Source: Agaribacterium sp. ZY112
GTDB lineage: Bacteria > Pseudomonadota > Gammaproteobacteria > Pseudomonadales > Cellvibrionaceae
Reading direction: 5' to 3'
DNA: 64,000 nt
NCBI RefSeq assembly: GCF_041346925.1
Contig: NZ_CP166840.1
Location: 3,843,001-3,907,000, forward strand
In this document: in pieces, positions 18,839 to 27,649 of the stretch
Position numbering within the stretch: position 1 is the stretch's first letter
Layout: each line of letters begins with the position of its first letter
Program-made: the position numbers and the translations under genes
The notes under the pieces: model-generated
The model's input: the letters and a program-made list of their open reading frames with translations, nothing else
Databases searched by the model: none
Told to the model about the DNA's origin: nothing

Positions 18839-21249
18839 TGAGGCGCTCCGATACCTTCGCTCATCACAATGTCCGTATAAAAATCACCAAACCAAATATA
18901 ATCGCCGCGCTTCCAAACCAATACATCCTGCTCACTCTGTCCGTTTGTCCTTACCAAGAAGGGGTGTAATTGGTTGCGCGCAGGATCAAAAGTCAGCTGC
19001 TGCCACTGCCACTGTCCTTTTATTTTATCGCCACGAAATAGCTGATAGAGTCCATTGGCAAGTGGCTCACCACTTTCAGGGTTTACATTGGCAGAAATTA
19101 CCACACGGTTTTCATCGTTCGGCGCCAAGGTCAAACCGCCCGCAAAATGCTGCTCCTCTTTATAAATATTGGAGCCGGCATAGGCGATCTGCTCAGTCTG
19201 CCACTGACCATCAATTAAATTGCCCTGCCAATAACGCATATCCGAACCAATATCGCCGCTGGGCGAAGAGATAAACCCAGCGCGAGGCTGGCCTTTAGCA
19301 TCATATTCAAGATCCCACACCCACGCGCGACCATTTTCAGTTGAGCCATCAAAAACCTGAGAGCTTGTGCTAACAATAATCGGTTTTTTCTTTACCTCAT
19401 CCAAGCTAGATAAAACCTTGTCTTGGCTATCGTAGAAAACACCACCTTTTAAATAGGCGTGATAAACATGGTTATCTTTCACATCGCGAGGGTGGCCATC
19501 TGTGAAAATAAAATCGATACGATCAACACCGTTGGAACTGTATTTTACATAAGGCCTGTGACTACTATTGCTGCCCGACTCAAATAATTTATAGGCCTCA
19601 CTCCATGTTTTGCCCGCATCATCGGAATAAACAAAGGTCGGGTTAAAATCGATACCACGAAAGAAATTATAAATACGCTTGTTTTCCGCCGAGAGCATCA
19701 CTAAATTTTGATAGGTCATGCCAAAGCGCGTTTTCACACGATAGTGTTTTGACTCGTCAGAAATAATCGGCGTATCCCAACGGCGCGGCTCTATCGTGCG
19801 CTGGTAGAAATTGCCGTCCGTGCCGTGCATGGCGTAGGTCGCTAATACCTTGCCATCAGGCAAAGCCAACAACGAGGCGTTGTCGTGATCATCCACTTCC
19901 TTCCAAGAACTTAAAGGCATTTCATGTTTGGCATTGACTGCGGCCGTACCGTAATCAAGACCAAAGGAACTGACAGAGCTTGTACCATCACGCTTGACGT
20001 AACTCACATATAAAGTCTGGCCCGCAAAGATAGCGCGCTCGTCGGTATACCAAGTGTAAGACCCCTCATCAGTAATCACTTTGGGTTTGAGTTCACCGGC
20101 TTTAGGATTGCTTACTTGTGCATCACGGGAGAACTCTAAAACCTCGGCACCGGCAAGCAATAAACCACCAACAGCGTAATCAACACTGTCCCAAGGCCTC
20201 ACCTCGCTCGGCGATCCCGCTACCAGCTGTACATGAGTTAAGCGCCCTTCAGGTGTGACCGTAGCTACCAAACCACTCCAGCCTTTGACAATGGCGTGGT
20301 CGAAATAACGTTTGGGTAACCAGCCTTCATTCACCCCTTTGGCAAAACCGTACACAAAAAATGCACTGCCGCTGGTTTCTTTCGTTGGGTAGCGTTCAAC
20401 GTCGCCCAAATCAGAGCGCCACAAACCATCTGTTTGCTGCTCTTTGACCAAGCGATACGCCATTTCTTGGAAGAGTTTAATGTAGCGAGGGCGCTCGGGA
20501 TCCTTTTCCGGAATATAGTCAATCATGCGCGCAAGGCCCGCAAATACCCAACCATTACCACGCGACCAAAATACTTTTTTATTGTCGTTATTCTGAGGAA
20601 GATAGCGCTCATCGCGATAGAACAAATGTTCTTTCTCATCGTATAAAAAATCAACCGCATCCCAGTACATGTCGTGCAAACGATCAAAATATGCTTGATC
20701 ACCAGTTGCTTGCCCTAAGCGCGCATACACAGGCGGCGCCATATAAAGCGAATCGGCCCAGCTCCAAATATTTCTACCTGTCGCGTCTAGGTCTTGTTTT
20801 TGGTATTCACTTAGCTCACCAGCTAAATAGACTTTTTTGTCCAACAGTGGCCTTACGGTTTCATTTAATGCTGCGAGTGCTTTTTTATTTTTCTTTATAA
20901 AATGCAAATCGAGGTAGGTCTGCGCTGGGCACAAGTCATCGGCATTAGCCGCATTGTGCAAACCCCACTCAGACGCATCAGCCCAGCGGCGGCTTTGTTT
21001 GATATACCACTTATCCCCTGTCGCGTGATAAGCCTCGATCATGCCACTAAAAAAAGTTCCAACTAACCAGCTTTTGACAGGCAGAGGATCCCCGTAGCTT
21101 TCTAGCTGATATTCAGCAGCAAGGCGCAAGGTCGATTCAATATTCTCTTCTTGCTGCACCCAATCGTCAAAAACACTTAAGGGCTCTGCTTGGCTAGGCA
21201 ACACAAAGCTCAAGCAAAGAGCCAATAAAACTAAAGATTTACGCATCAT
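18835..21249 (-). CDS. GH105 unsaturated glucuronyl hydrolase fused to PL24/25-like ulvan lyase
   Basis: 804 residues from ATG 21249 (AGG 7-9 bases upstream; an in-frame TTG two codons earlier has no site). Signal peptide to about SQA-EP. The N-terminal ~380 residues are an alpha6/alpha6 GH105/GH88-type domain: NADDLCPAQTYLDLHF (catalytic Asp), WSWADSLYMAPP and FWSRGNGWVFAGL. The C-terminal ~420 residues repeat the ulvan-lyase propeller: DDHDNAS, SSHRPYVKY, FTDGHPRDVKDN. One polypeptide could therefore cut ulvan and remove the unsaturated uronyl group just made. It is the second gene of the minus-strand ulvan operon, 53 bases after the acyltransferase and overlapping the lipoprotein lyase. 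Confidence 0.9.
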   Translation of the reverse strand: MMRKSLVLLALCLSFVLPSQAEPLSVFDDWVQQEENIESTLRLAAEYQLESYGDPLPVKSWLVGTFFSGMIEAYHATGDKWYIKQSRRWADASEWGLHNAANADDLCPAQTYLDLHFIKKNKKALAALNETVRPLLDKKVYLAGELSEYQKQDLDATGRNIWSWADSLYMAPPVYARLGQATGDQAYFDRLHDMYWDAVDFLYDEKEHLFYRDERYLPQNNDNKKVFWSRGNGWVFAGLARMIDYIPEKDPERPRYIKLFQEMAYRLVKEQQTDGLWRSDLGDVERYPTKETSGSAFFVYGFAKGVNEGWLPKRYFDHAIVKGWSGLVATVTPEGRLTHVQLVAGSPSEVRPWDSVDYAVGGLLLAGAEVLEFSRDAQVSNPKAGELKPKVITDEGSYTWYTDERAIFAGQTLYVSYVKRDGTSSVSSFGLDYGTAAVNAKHEMPLSSWKEVDDHDNASLLALPDGKVLATYAMHGTDGNFYQRTIEPRRWDTPIISDESKHYRVKTRFGMTYQNLVMLSAENKRIYNFFRGIDFNPTFVYSDDAGKTWSEAYKLFESGSNSSHRPYVKYSSNGVDRIDFIFTDGHPRDVKDNHVYHAYLKGGVFYDSQDKVLSSLDEVKKKPIIVSTSSQVFDGSTENGRAWVWDLEYDAKGQPRAGFISSPSGDIGSDMRYWQGNLIDGQWQTEQIAYAGSNIYKEEQHFAGGLTLAPNDENRVVISANVNPESGEPLANGLYQLFRGDKIKGQWQWQQLTFDPARNQLHPFLVRTNGQSEQDVLVWKRGDYIWFGDFYTDIVMSEGIGAPQ

Positions 21250-21302
21250 AATCAAACCTAAAACAACCGCATCTTAAAAAGAAAAACCATATCCACAAGC
21301 CG

Positions 21303-22394
21303 CTAACCCGTAAATAAGACTCGCAAATAGTGCCTGTAGGTCTTATTACTACTCATAGCAATAAGCTTCTGAACCAATGCATATTGAATAAGCATGGTGC
21401 AGGTCGACAAACTAAATACCAGTGCCCAGCGCACAAAGGTGTTGAACTCATAAACAGGTAAAAATAAATAACAAATATGCCACAGGTAAATCCAGATTGA
21501 ATTACTCGCAACAAAGATCAATAAAGGCCTAAGTTTGCAGCGCTCGATAAGCGTCAGCAAGTTCGGCAGCAGTGGCCACAATAGGCAACATACCCACAGC
21601 GCATAAGAGAAATAATAAAAGGAAGGCGGGTATTTATAGGCTTGTGTGGCAACGTATTCTCCGGCCTGAAAAGAAAGCAAGCCACCGACAACAACAAAAA
21701 TAATAAAACCACATAGAAACAAACACCATCTGCCTGCCGCATTTAGGGAAGGGAAACGTAAACCGATGGCAAATAGCAAAGCATAAGGAATAAGGTAATA
21801 GAGATAGTCTGCTATATCACCACTTACACCAGAGTACAGGTAGGGCCGAGTAAAGTAGCGTAGTAACTCATAAGCAGCAAATGCCAAGCCGACAATCAAA
21901 AAGAAACGCTTATCTGAAGCAACGCTTTTATGCAGTTTATAAATAAATGGCGCCACCAAGGCCACCAATAAAAACACCCGAATAATCCAAACATAGCCCA
22001 CGCCATTGCCATGCTGTAACAAAAAGTGAGGGATGATCAAGGCGCGATCAAAATCCGCGGCGCTAGGGCTTAACACAGCCCGATATAAAAAATACCCACT
22101 CAGAAAAAGCCACACTGGCACCAGCAAGCGTTTAATGCGCTTCCACACATAAGTGCCATAAGCTTCTAAACGATAACTGAGCGCAAAACTCATTCCAGAC
22201 ACAAGCACCATAAGCGGCACATCAAAATTGCGCAGATTAAATACTAAGGTATCCGGATAGACATGGGCCAGTATGATTAGGGCCAAACCAATAAAACGCA
22301 GCGCATCGATGCGCAAATCTCTCTTAGTTGATACCGCCTGTGATGCTTCAAGCTGTGCCCCAGTTTGAACGGCTTTCGGTGCTGGCGTAGACAT
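21303..22394 (-). CDS. Acyltransferase-3 family membrane protein
   Basis: 363-residue integral membrane protein with about ten hydrophobic segments and a basic cytoplasmic N-terminus. Family hallmarks are RIDALRFIGLALIILAHV near the first helix, the catalytic-type His there, and SGMSFALSYR with a following conserved Arg. Members (OafA/NodX type) transfer acetyl or other acyl groups to sugars or lipids. It lies between the XylR-type regulator and the GH105-lyase gene in the same direction, which suggests co-expression with ulvan use, although the acceptor is unknown. Start chosen at ATG 22394, one codon inside an in-frame TTG. Confidence 0.88.
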   Translation of the reverse strand: MSTPAPKAVQTGAQLEASQAVSTKRDLRIDALRFIGLALIILAHVYPDTLVFNLRNFDVPLMVLVSGMSFALSYRLEAYGTYVWKRIKRLLVPVWLFLSGYFLYRAVLSPSAADFDRALIIPHFLLQHGNGVGYVWIIRVFLLVALVAPFIYKLHKSVASDKRFFLIVGLAFAAYELLRYFTRPYLYSGVSGDIADYLYYLIPYALLFAIGLRFPSLNAAGRWCLFLCGFIIFVVVGGLLSFQAGEYVATQAYKYPPSFYYFSYALWVCCLLWPLLPNLLTLIERCKLRPLLIFVASNSIWIYLWHICYLFLPVYEFNTFVRWALVFSLSTCTMLIQYALVQKLIAMSSNKTYRHYLRVLFTG

Positions 22395-22572
22395 CAACGC
22401 TCACTCTCATTGTAAAGTTATGGGCTCAACCGCAGTGTAAACAAGCAGCGCTAAGCCTTAATTAAAAGCCATGATAACAACGCCACCATAGACCTACAAT
22501 TGCAAATAATAGACAAAAAATTACACTATCAAGAACAAAGGGAAATCGATACAGCCTAGCCTTAACTAAAGC

Positions 22573-23772
22573 TCACCGGCCTGCTCGCCCCTGCTTACGA
22601 AAGGTAAGCGGTGTCACATTAAGCTGCTGTTTGAACCAAGTATTAAAATACTGCACGCGGCTAAAACCGCAGTTCTGACTAACTTGCTCAATCGAGATAC
22701 AGCTATTCAATAAGGCGTTTTGAGCTTCTCGCAAACGCAAGTTACTGACACTTAAGTGCATAGTCGAATCCAACTCTTGCTGAAACAGCTTATCAAGGTA
22801 GCGCCGCGATACACCACAGAACTCAGCCGTTTTGGCCACGCTGTAAGTTGGGCTACGAAAATGCTCATTTATATGCGCCAAAGCTTGGCGCACCAAAGGT
22901 TGAGCAACAGCCAAACAGTCGGTGCTACGCCGACTTGTCACACCGTTAGGTTGAATTAAGCGAGGGCTAGTACTTGCGACCTGCTCACCCGACATAAGCT
23001 GGTGTAAGAGGCTGGCTCCTGCATAACCTAGGCCTTCTACATCATGATTAACACTCGAAAGCGGCACTCTTAAGGCGTTTGTAATCAGCTCGTTGTTATC
23101 CACCCCCAATATCGCCACCTGCTCCGGCACACCGATATCTGCCTGCAAACAGGCGTTTAAAGCCATGCTCGCATCGCTGTCTCGCGTACAAAACAGAGCC
23201 AAGGGAAAGTGCTGTGTGTTTAATAACTGCCGTAGACGCAGGTCATAATCGGGGCTATCGGCTTGACCTAAGTGGCTAGACCAATCACTTATGCTGTAGC
23301 TGTGGGCGTGAATCTGCTCGAAAAAACTATCTCGACGCAATTGCGCCACACGATCAAAACTGGTCGAGAAAAAAGCAAAATGACGAAAGCCTTTTACTAA
23401 AAAGTATTCAGCGGCGGTGCGACCAATGGCGCGGTGATCAGCGGAAACACGAGCCGCTGGAATGTCCTCACGGATCACGGACAAATCGACAAAAGGCGTG
23501 CCGGCCTGCTCAACCCAGCGCGCACAAGCCTCATCTTCTTCGGTTAACAAACTGATAATGCCATCGCCCTGCCAGTGTTTAGGGGCTCGACCACTCATGG
23601 TCATGTCACAATTCAGATGCCAATTATGCGTTGCAGCGAACTGAGCAATCCCCTTATGCGTGCGATGATCATAACGAGACAAGGCCAAAAGCACATTAAA
23701 GTGCGCTTTAGGCTCGCTTGCTCTGTGTTTTAACTCAAGGCCTTGATTGGCGGCTTCTACGCTATCGTTCAT
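22573..23772 (-). CDS. XylR-type regulator (LacI-like sensor plus AraC HTH)
   Basis: 399 residues. The N-terminal ~290 residues form a periplasmic-binding-protein-like sugar sensor (FNVLLALSRYDHRTHKGIA, DHRAIGRTAAEYFLVKGF, VAILGVDNNELI). The C-terminal ~105 residues hold a double AraC helix-turn-helix (SVAKTAEFCGVSRRYLDKLF, then CGFSRVQYFNTWFKQQLNVTP). This is the architecture of E. coli XylR, usually an activator that binds a monosaccharide. Its position between the two divergent ulvan gene sets makes it the likely local regulator, perhaps sensing an ulvan-derived sugar or keto-uronate. Confidence 0.92.
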   Translation of the reverse strand: MNDSVEAANQGLELKHRASEPKAHFNVLLALSRYDHRTHKGIAQFAATHNWHLNCDMTMSGRAPKHWQGDGIISLLTEEDEACARWVEQAGTPFVDLSVIREDIPAARVSADHRAIGRTAAEYFLVKGFRHFAFFSTSFDRVAQLRRDSFFEQIHAHSYSISDWSSHLGQADSPDYDLRLRQLLNTQHFPLALFCTRDSDASMALNACLQADIGVPEQVAILGVDNNELITNALRVPLSSVNHDVEGLGYAGASLLHQLMSGEQVASTSPRLIQPNGVTSRRSTDCLAVAQPLVRQALAHINEHFRSPTYSVAKTAEFCGVSRRYLDKLFQQELDSTMHLSVSNLRLREAQNALLNSCISIEQVSQNCGFSRVQYFNTWFKQQLNVTPLTFRKQGRAGR

Positions 23773-23876
23773 AAATATTCTCGTTTATAAGTAGCGTTTA
23801 TCTTTATTATTTATCGCCAAACCAGATGAAAAAACACTTCAGCAGCCCAGCTAAATCACAAAAAAAGACCACATAC

Positions 23877-23932
23877 TGCAATTTTTATAGATTTTATTGC
23901 AATTGACCGAACTTTTTGAGGCTTGTTAGCAT
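23877..23932 (+). promoter_or_regulatory. Candidate promoter and operator of plus-strand uronate operon
   Basis: The inverted repeat TGCAAT (23877-23882) / ATTGCA (23896-23901) sits directly before a -35-like TTGACC (23903-23908). An 18-base spacer and TAGCAT (23927-23932) follow. The gap 23773-24086 separates the regulator from the DUF4861 gene and holds nothing else I recognise. Assignment to the XylR-type regulator is inference. Confidence 0.35.
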
Positions 23933-24086
23933 AAATACTACGAACTTTAAGTCAACGCTCAAACGTACTTATGCCCAGCAACGCCCTGTTAATTAACGAT
24001 GGCTTATCAAGCCATTTACCAGCATTCCGTGCCGCACTAGTCGCAGCGTTTTCGAGTAGTGTGGCGCCATACAGAGGCCTAAACAG

Positions 24087-25127
24087 ATGAGCAATAACAG
24101 CAACAAAAGCACAAGCCCACTCCTACACAGCAAAAAACACGCGCTGAACAGTAAGTTAAAAACGGTAATGAGCGCAGCCGCGTTAAGTCTTGTCTGCACG
24201 CTAAGTGCGTGTACACAGAATACGAGTAAGACAGCTAAGGCCTCGACATCGACGCCTTCTGTATCGACTGACAGCAACTCGGTTTTATTTGCGCGTCACG
24301 TCCCTGAACGCTCGGATGACTTTGCTTGGGAAAATGACTTAGTCGCCTTTCGAGCTTATGGCCCTGCCCTTCGCCAAGGGGCTGAAAACGCAGGCACCGA
24401 CTGCTGGCTCAAGCGAGTGAACTACCCAATTATTAACAAGTGGTATCAACAAGCCTTAGAGCAAGGTTTAAGTTATCACCAAGACCACGGTGAAGGCTTA
24501 GATAACTACCACGTAGGCGCATCCTTGGGCTGTGGTGCCAGTGCCTTATGGCTTAAGGGCAAAGCAGAACCGCTAGAAACCTGGACTCACTGGTCAGATT
24601 TACAAATTGGGCAACAGCAACTGAGTTTTGTTTTACATTATCAGCGCGAAATAAACGGCAAGCTTTATCAAGAACAAAAGACCATCAGCTTACGTCCCGG
24701 TGTACGTTTATTCCGTGTTCAGTCCCAGTTTTTAATTGATGGAAAACCTGCCTCCAACCTAGCCCTTGTCACAGGGCTCAGTACTCACTACGGCAAAGCT
24801 GAGGTCAAAATCGGCAAAGACAATAACTGGCTTGCAACATGGGAAGAACTCGATGGCAGCGGCCTAGGTACGGGCATTGTTCTTGGCAAAAACAACAGTT
24901 CAGAAAAGCCTAAGGCCAAGGCATTAACTCAAGCGCTCACAAGTGATGTTAACGATCCGCAGGCCTTATTATTAAGCCAGACAGACGAGCATGGTCGCTT
25001 CGAATACTTTGCAGGTTATGGCTGGCAAAAAGCCGAACAAATCACCAATAAAGAGCAGTGGCTTAACTATTTAAAGCAGTTCTCTGAAACCAACCCTTAT
25101 TACCCAGATTCTTCAACAAGCGACTAA
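24087..25127 (+). CDS. DUF4861 lipoprotein of the ulvan/uronate locus
   Basis: 346 residues. The signal is long (about 42 residues) and ends in lipobox LSAC; an internal ATG at 24168 would give a shorter signal, so the start is uncertain. The body matches the DUF4861 family by its pattern: RSDDFAWENDLVAFRAYGPAL, then NYHVGASLGCGASALW and a C-terminal region ending FAGYGWQ. DUF4861 genes recur in pectin and ulvan clusters. I recall, without being able to check, that an ulvan-oligosaccharide dehydratase was described in such a family. First gene of the plus-strand operon, 36 bases before kduI. Confidence 0.85.
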   Translation: MSNNSNKSTSPLLHSKKHALNSKLKTVMSAAALSLVCTLSACTQNTSKTAKASTSTPSVSTDSNSVLFARHVPERSDDFAWENDLVAFRAYGPALRQGAENAGTDCWLKRVNYPIINKWYQQALEQGLSYHQDHGEGLDNYHVGASLGCGASALWLKGKAEPLETWTHWSDLQIGQQQLSFVLHYQREINGKLYQEQKTISLRPGVRLFRVQSQFLIDGKPASNLALVTGLSTHYGKAEVKIGKDNNWLATWEELDGSGLGTGIVLGKNNSSEKPKAKALTQALTSDVNDPQALLLSQTDEHGRFEYFAGYGWQKAEQITNKEQWLNYLKQFSETNPYYPDSSTSD

Positions 25128-25163
25128 TTAAGGCACAGGCTTTAATTTAACTAGGACAATAGA

Positions 25164-25994
25164 ATGCAAGTTAGATACACCGCAGGTAAAGATGCTTATT
25201 CACGCATGAACACACAAGAACTACGCTCTACGTTTTTGCTTGATCAGCTTTTTGCTAAAGGCGAAATTGCCTTAACTTACTGCGAAGTAGAACGCAGTAT
25301 TGTAGGTTCGGCAGTTCCAACAGAAGCAGAGCTTGTATTAGAAGCAGGTACTGAACTTGCCGCAGATTTTTTCTGTGAGCGCCGCGAACTCGGTGTATTT
25401 AATATTGGTGGCCAAGGCCAAATAAGGGTAGACGGCACTCTTTATACACTCGATAAACTCGAGTGTTTGTATATTGGCAAAGGCGCAAAGGATATTCGCT
25501 TTAGCAGCAGCGATAGCAATAAGCCTGCTCAGTTGTATTTATTAAGCTACCCCGCTCATGCAAGCTATCCAACCACGCTAGCCACATTAGACGATGCCAA
25601 CAAAGTAGAGCTCGGTGCCCAAGCAACAGCAAACAAACGTACTATTTATCAGTACATTCACGAAGACGGTATTCAAAGCTGTCAACTGGTGATGGGCTTT
25701 ACCGCCTTAGAGCAAGGCAGTGTTTGGAATACCATGCCAGCTCATACTCACGAGCGCCGCACCGAAGTTTATATGTACTTTAATGTAAAACCAGATGCGA
25801 CGGTTTTTCACCTAATGGGGCCCGGTGATGAAACTCGCCATATTTGTGTTGCTAATGGCCAAGCGGTTGTTTCACCTATGTGGTCTATTCACTCAGGAAG
25901 CGGCACCCAAAATTACAGCTTCTGCTGGGGCATGGGTGGCGAAAATAAGACCTTCAATGATATGGACGGCATTGCTGTTAACGAATTGCGTTAA
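25164..25994 (+). CDS. kduI: 5-dehydro-4-deoxy-D-glucuronate isomerase
   Basis: Cupin enzyme converting 4-deoxy-5-ketouronate (DKI), released by unsaturated uronyl hydrolases, to 3-deoxy-D-glycero-2,5-hexodiulosonate. 276 residues, close to the usual 278. Zinc ligands are visible in PAHTHERRTEVYMYF (two His and a Glu) and in WSIHSGSG (His). Other family marks are LDKLECLYIGKG and the C-terminal WGMGGENKTFNDMDG. AGGA sits 8 bases before the ATG. Placed between the DUF4861 gene and a TRAP transporter, it links the GH105 product to central metabolism; kduD, kdgK and kdgA are not in the window. Confidence 0.96.
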   Translation: MQVRYTAGKDAYSRMNTQELRSTFLLDQLFAKGEIALTYCEVERSIVGSAVPTEAELVLEAGTELAADFFCERRELGVFNIGGQGQIRVDGTLYTLDKLECLYIGKGAKDIRFSSSDSNKPAQLYLLSYPAHASYPTTLATLDDANKVELGAQATANKRTIYQYIHEDGIQSCQLVMGFTALEQGSVWNTMPAHTHERRTEVYMYFNVKPDATVFHLMGPGDETRHICVANGQAVVSPMWSIHSGSGTQNYSFCWGMGGENKTFNDMDGIAVNELR

Positions 25995-26072
25995 TATTTA
26001 ATAGGAAATACAACGCAGCACATAATAGCTACAGCCACACCTATAACTAAAGCTATAACAACAGGTCGCTCC

Positions 26073-27098
26073 ATGCTCAATAAACACAGCTCATTTTTTG
26101 CACTTGGCTTACTTTGTGGTTTGCTTATTAGCCTGCTTGTTTACGCCTTTGTCTTGCGCGATCTACAAGGCTCGCAGACACAGGGTGAACAGCAAGTACG
26201 CAGCCTAAAAATGGGCCATGGTCTACCTGTGACGCACCCAGTTCACCAAGGTTTAGAACATATGAAAGCGCGCCTACAGCACTATTCACAAGGCCGCTTA
26301 AGCATGGACATCTACCCTAGTGGCGTATTAGGCAGTGAGATTCAAAGCATCGAGCAATTACAGCAAGGTGTGTTGACTATGACTAAAACCTCTGCTGCCG
26401 CACTTGAGTCTTTTGTAGACGATATGAAAGTATTTGGGCTGCCGTATTTATTTCGCGACCGCAAACACTACTGGCAAGTGCTCGACTCAGAATTAGGTGA
26501 GCAGCTATTAAATTCACTAAGTGCTAAAAAATTACAGGGCTTAGCGTATTTTGATTCAGGCAGCCGCAGTTTTTACAGCAAAGATAAAGCAATCCTCAGC
26601 CCCGATGATTTAATTGGCCTAAAAATACGAGTTATGAATAGCCGAATGGCCATTGATGTCGTCGAACAGCTTGGTGCTAAAGCCACACCGATCGCTTGGG
26701 GCGAACTTTATACGGCACTTGCTCAAGGTACAGTTGATGGAGCAGAAAACAACGCCCCGTCTTACGTTTCAAACCGCCACTATGAAGTAGCTGGAATCTA
26801 TAGCTTAGACGAGCACACCAGTATCCCAGACCTTATTATTATCAGCCAAGACATTTGGCAAAGCTTAAGCAAACAAGAACAAACATGGCTAAGGCAGGCT
26901 GCTCACGATGCGTCTTTATATCAGCGAGACTTGTGGCAACAAGCAAGTGAGCAAGCGCTGACCCATGCTCAAGAACAAGGTGTCAGCATTTATCAGCCCG
27001 ATAAAGCCCCTTTTATTAAACAAGTTCAAGCCATCTACCAAAGCATAGAAGGTACACGCCTGGCTGAACTGGCCAACGACATTAAGGCTCACCCCTAA
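26073..27098 (+). CDS. dctP: TRAP transporter solute-binding protein (DctP family)
   Basis: 341-residue periplasmic receptor with an N-terminal hydrophobic signal/anchor (about 8-30). The DctP core shows KMGHGLPVTHPVHQGLEHM, the ligand-binding Arg strand GLKIRVMNSRMAIDVVEQLG, WGELYTALAQGTVDGAENN and SIPDLIIISQDIW. TRAP receptors bind carboxylates, often sugar acids. The kduI neighbour suggests unsaturated or keto-uronates. The stop overlaps the DctQ start by one base. The symbol names the family, not C4-dicarboxylate specificity. Confidence 0.94.
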   Translation: MLNKHSSFFALGLLCGLLISLLVYAFVLRDLQGSQTQGEQQVRSLKMGHGLPVTHPVHQGLEHMKARLQHYSQGRLSMDIYPSGVLGSEIQSIEQLQQGVLTMTKTSAAALESFVDDMKVFGLPYLFRDRKHYWQVLDSELGEQLLNSLSAKKLQGLAYFDSGSRSFYSKDKAILSPDDLIGLKIRVMNSRMAIDVVEQLGAKATPIAWGELYTALAQGTVDGAENNAPSYVSNRHYEVAGIYSLDEHTSIPDLIIISQDIWQSLSKQEQTWLRQAAHDASLYQRDLWQQASEQALTHAQEQGVSIYQPDKAPFIKQVQAIYQSIEGTRLAELANDIKAHP

Positions 27099-27649
27099 TG
27101 TCTAAGACAAACAAACACGCTCATATCCCCTTACTTTCAAAGATGAATCAGCAGCTCGCGACCGTACTCGAATACCTTGTTATTAGCTTGGTTGCCCTAC
27201 TGTTAATGGATGTCAGCTGGGGCGTATTTAGCCGTTTTGTACTGGGAGCCCAAAGTGCATGGACCGAAGAATTAGCCCGCTTTTTACTGGTTTGGCTAGC
27301 ACTGCTTGGTGCAAGTGTCGCCTTTCGTCAACACAAGCACTTAGGTATCGACTTATTTACACAACAACTTGAGAGCACAGCCAAAGCCGTCAGTGACATG
27401 CTTGTCAGCGCACTTATTATTGTCTTTGCTGGCAGTGTCTTTATTTATGGTGGTGCAAAATTAGTAAGCAACGCCCTTGCGATGCAACAAGAGCTTATAG
27501 CCCTACCCATATCTAAAGCGTGGTTCTATGCCGCGTTGCCACTATCGGGTTTTTTTATTTGCAGCTTTAGTCTTGAACAGCTGTGCCTTATCAAACAGCA
27601 ATACAAGAGTTCCAAGCACCACGATAAAACCAAGAGTAAAAGCGTATGA
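27098..27649 (+). CDS. dctQ: TRAP transporter small permease (DctQ family)
   Basis: 183 residues with four predicted membrane helices. The DctQ motif region is present: DVSWGVFSRFVLGAQSAWTEELARFLLVWLALLGA, then FRQHKHLGIDL. It pairs with DctM to form the inner-membrane complex. Its start overlaps dctP by one base and its stop overlaps dctM by four, so the three are translationally coupled. The C-terminus is Lys-rich and cytoplasmic. Confidence 0.93.
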   Translation: MSKTNKHAHIPLLSKMNQQLATVLEYLVISLVALLLMDVSWGVFSRFVLGAQSAWTEELARFLLVWLALLGASVAFRQHKHLGIDLFTQQLESTAKAVSDMLVSALIIVFAGSVFIYGGAKLVSNALAMQQELIALPISKAWFYAALPLSGFFICSFSLEQLCLIKQQYKSSKHHDKTKSKSV

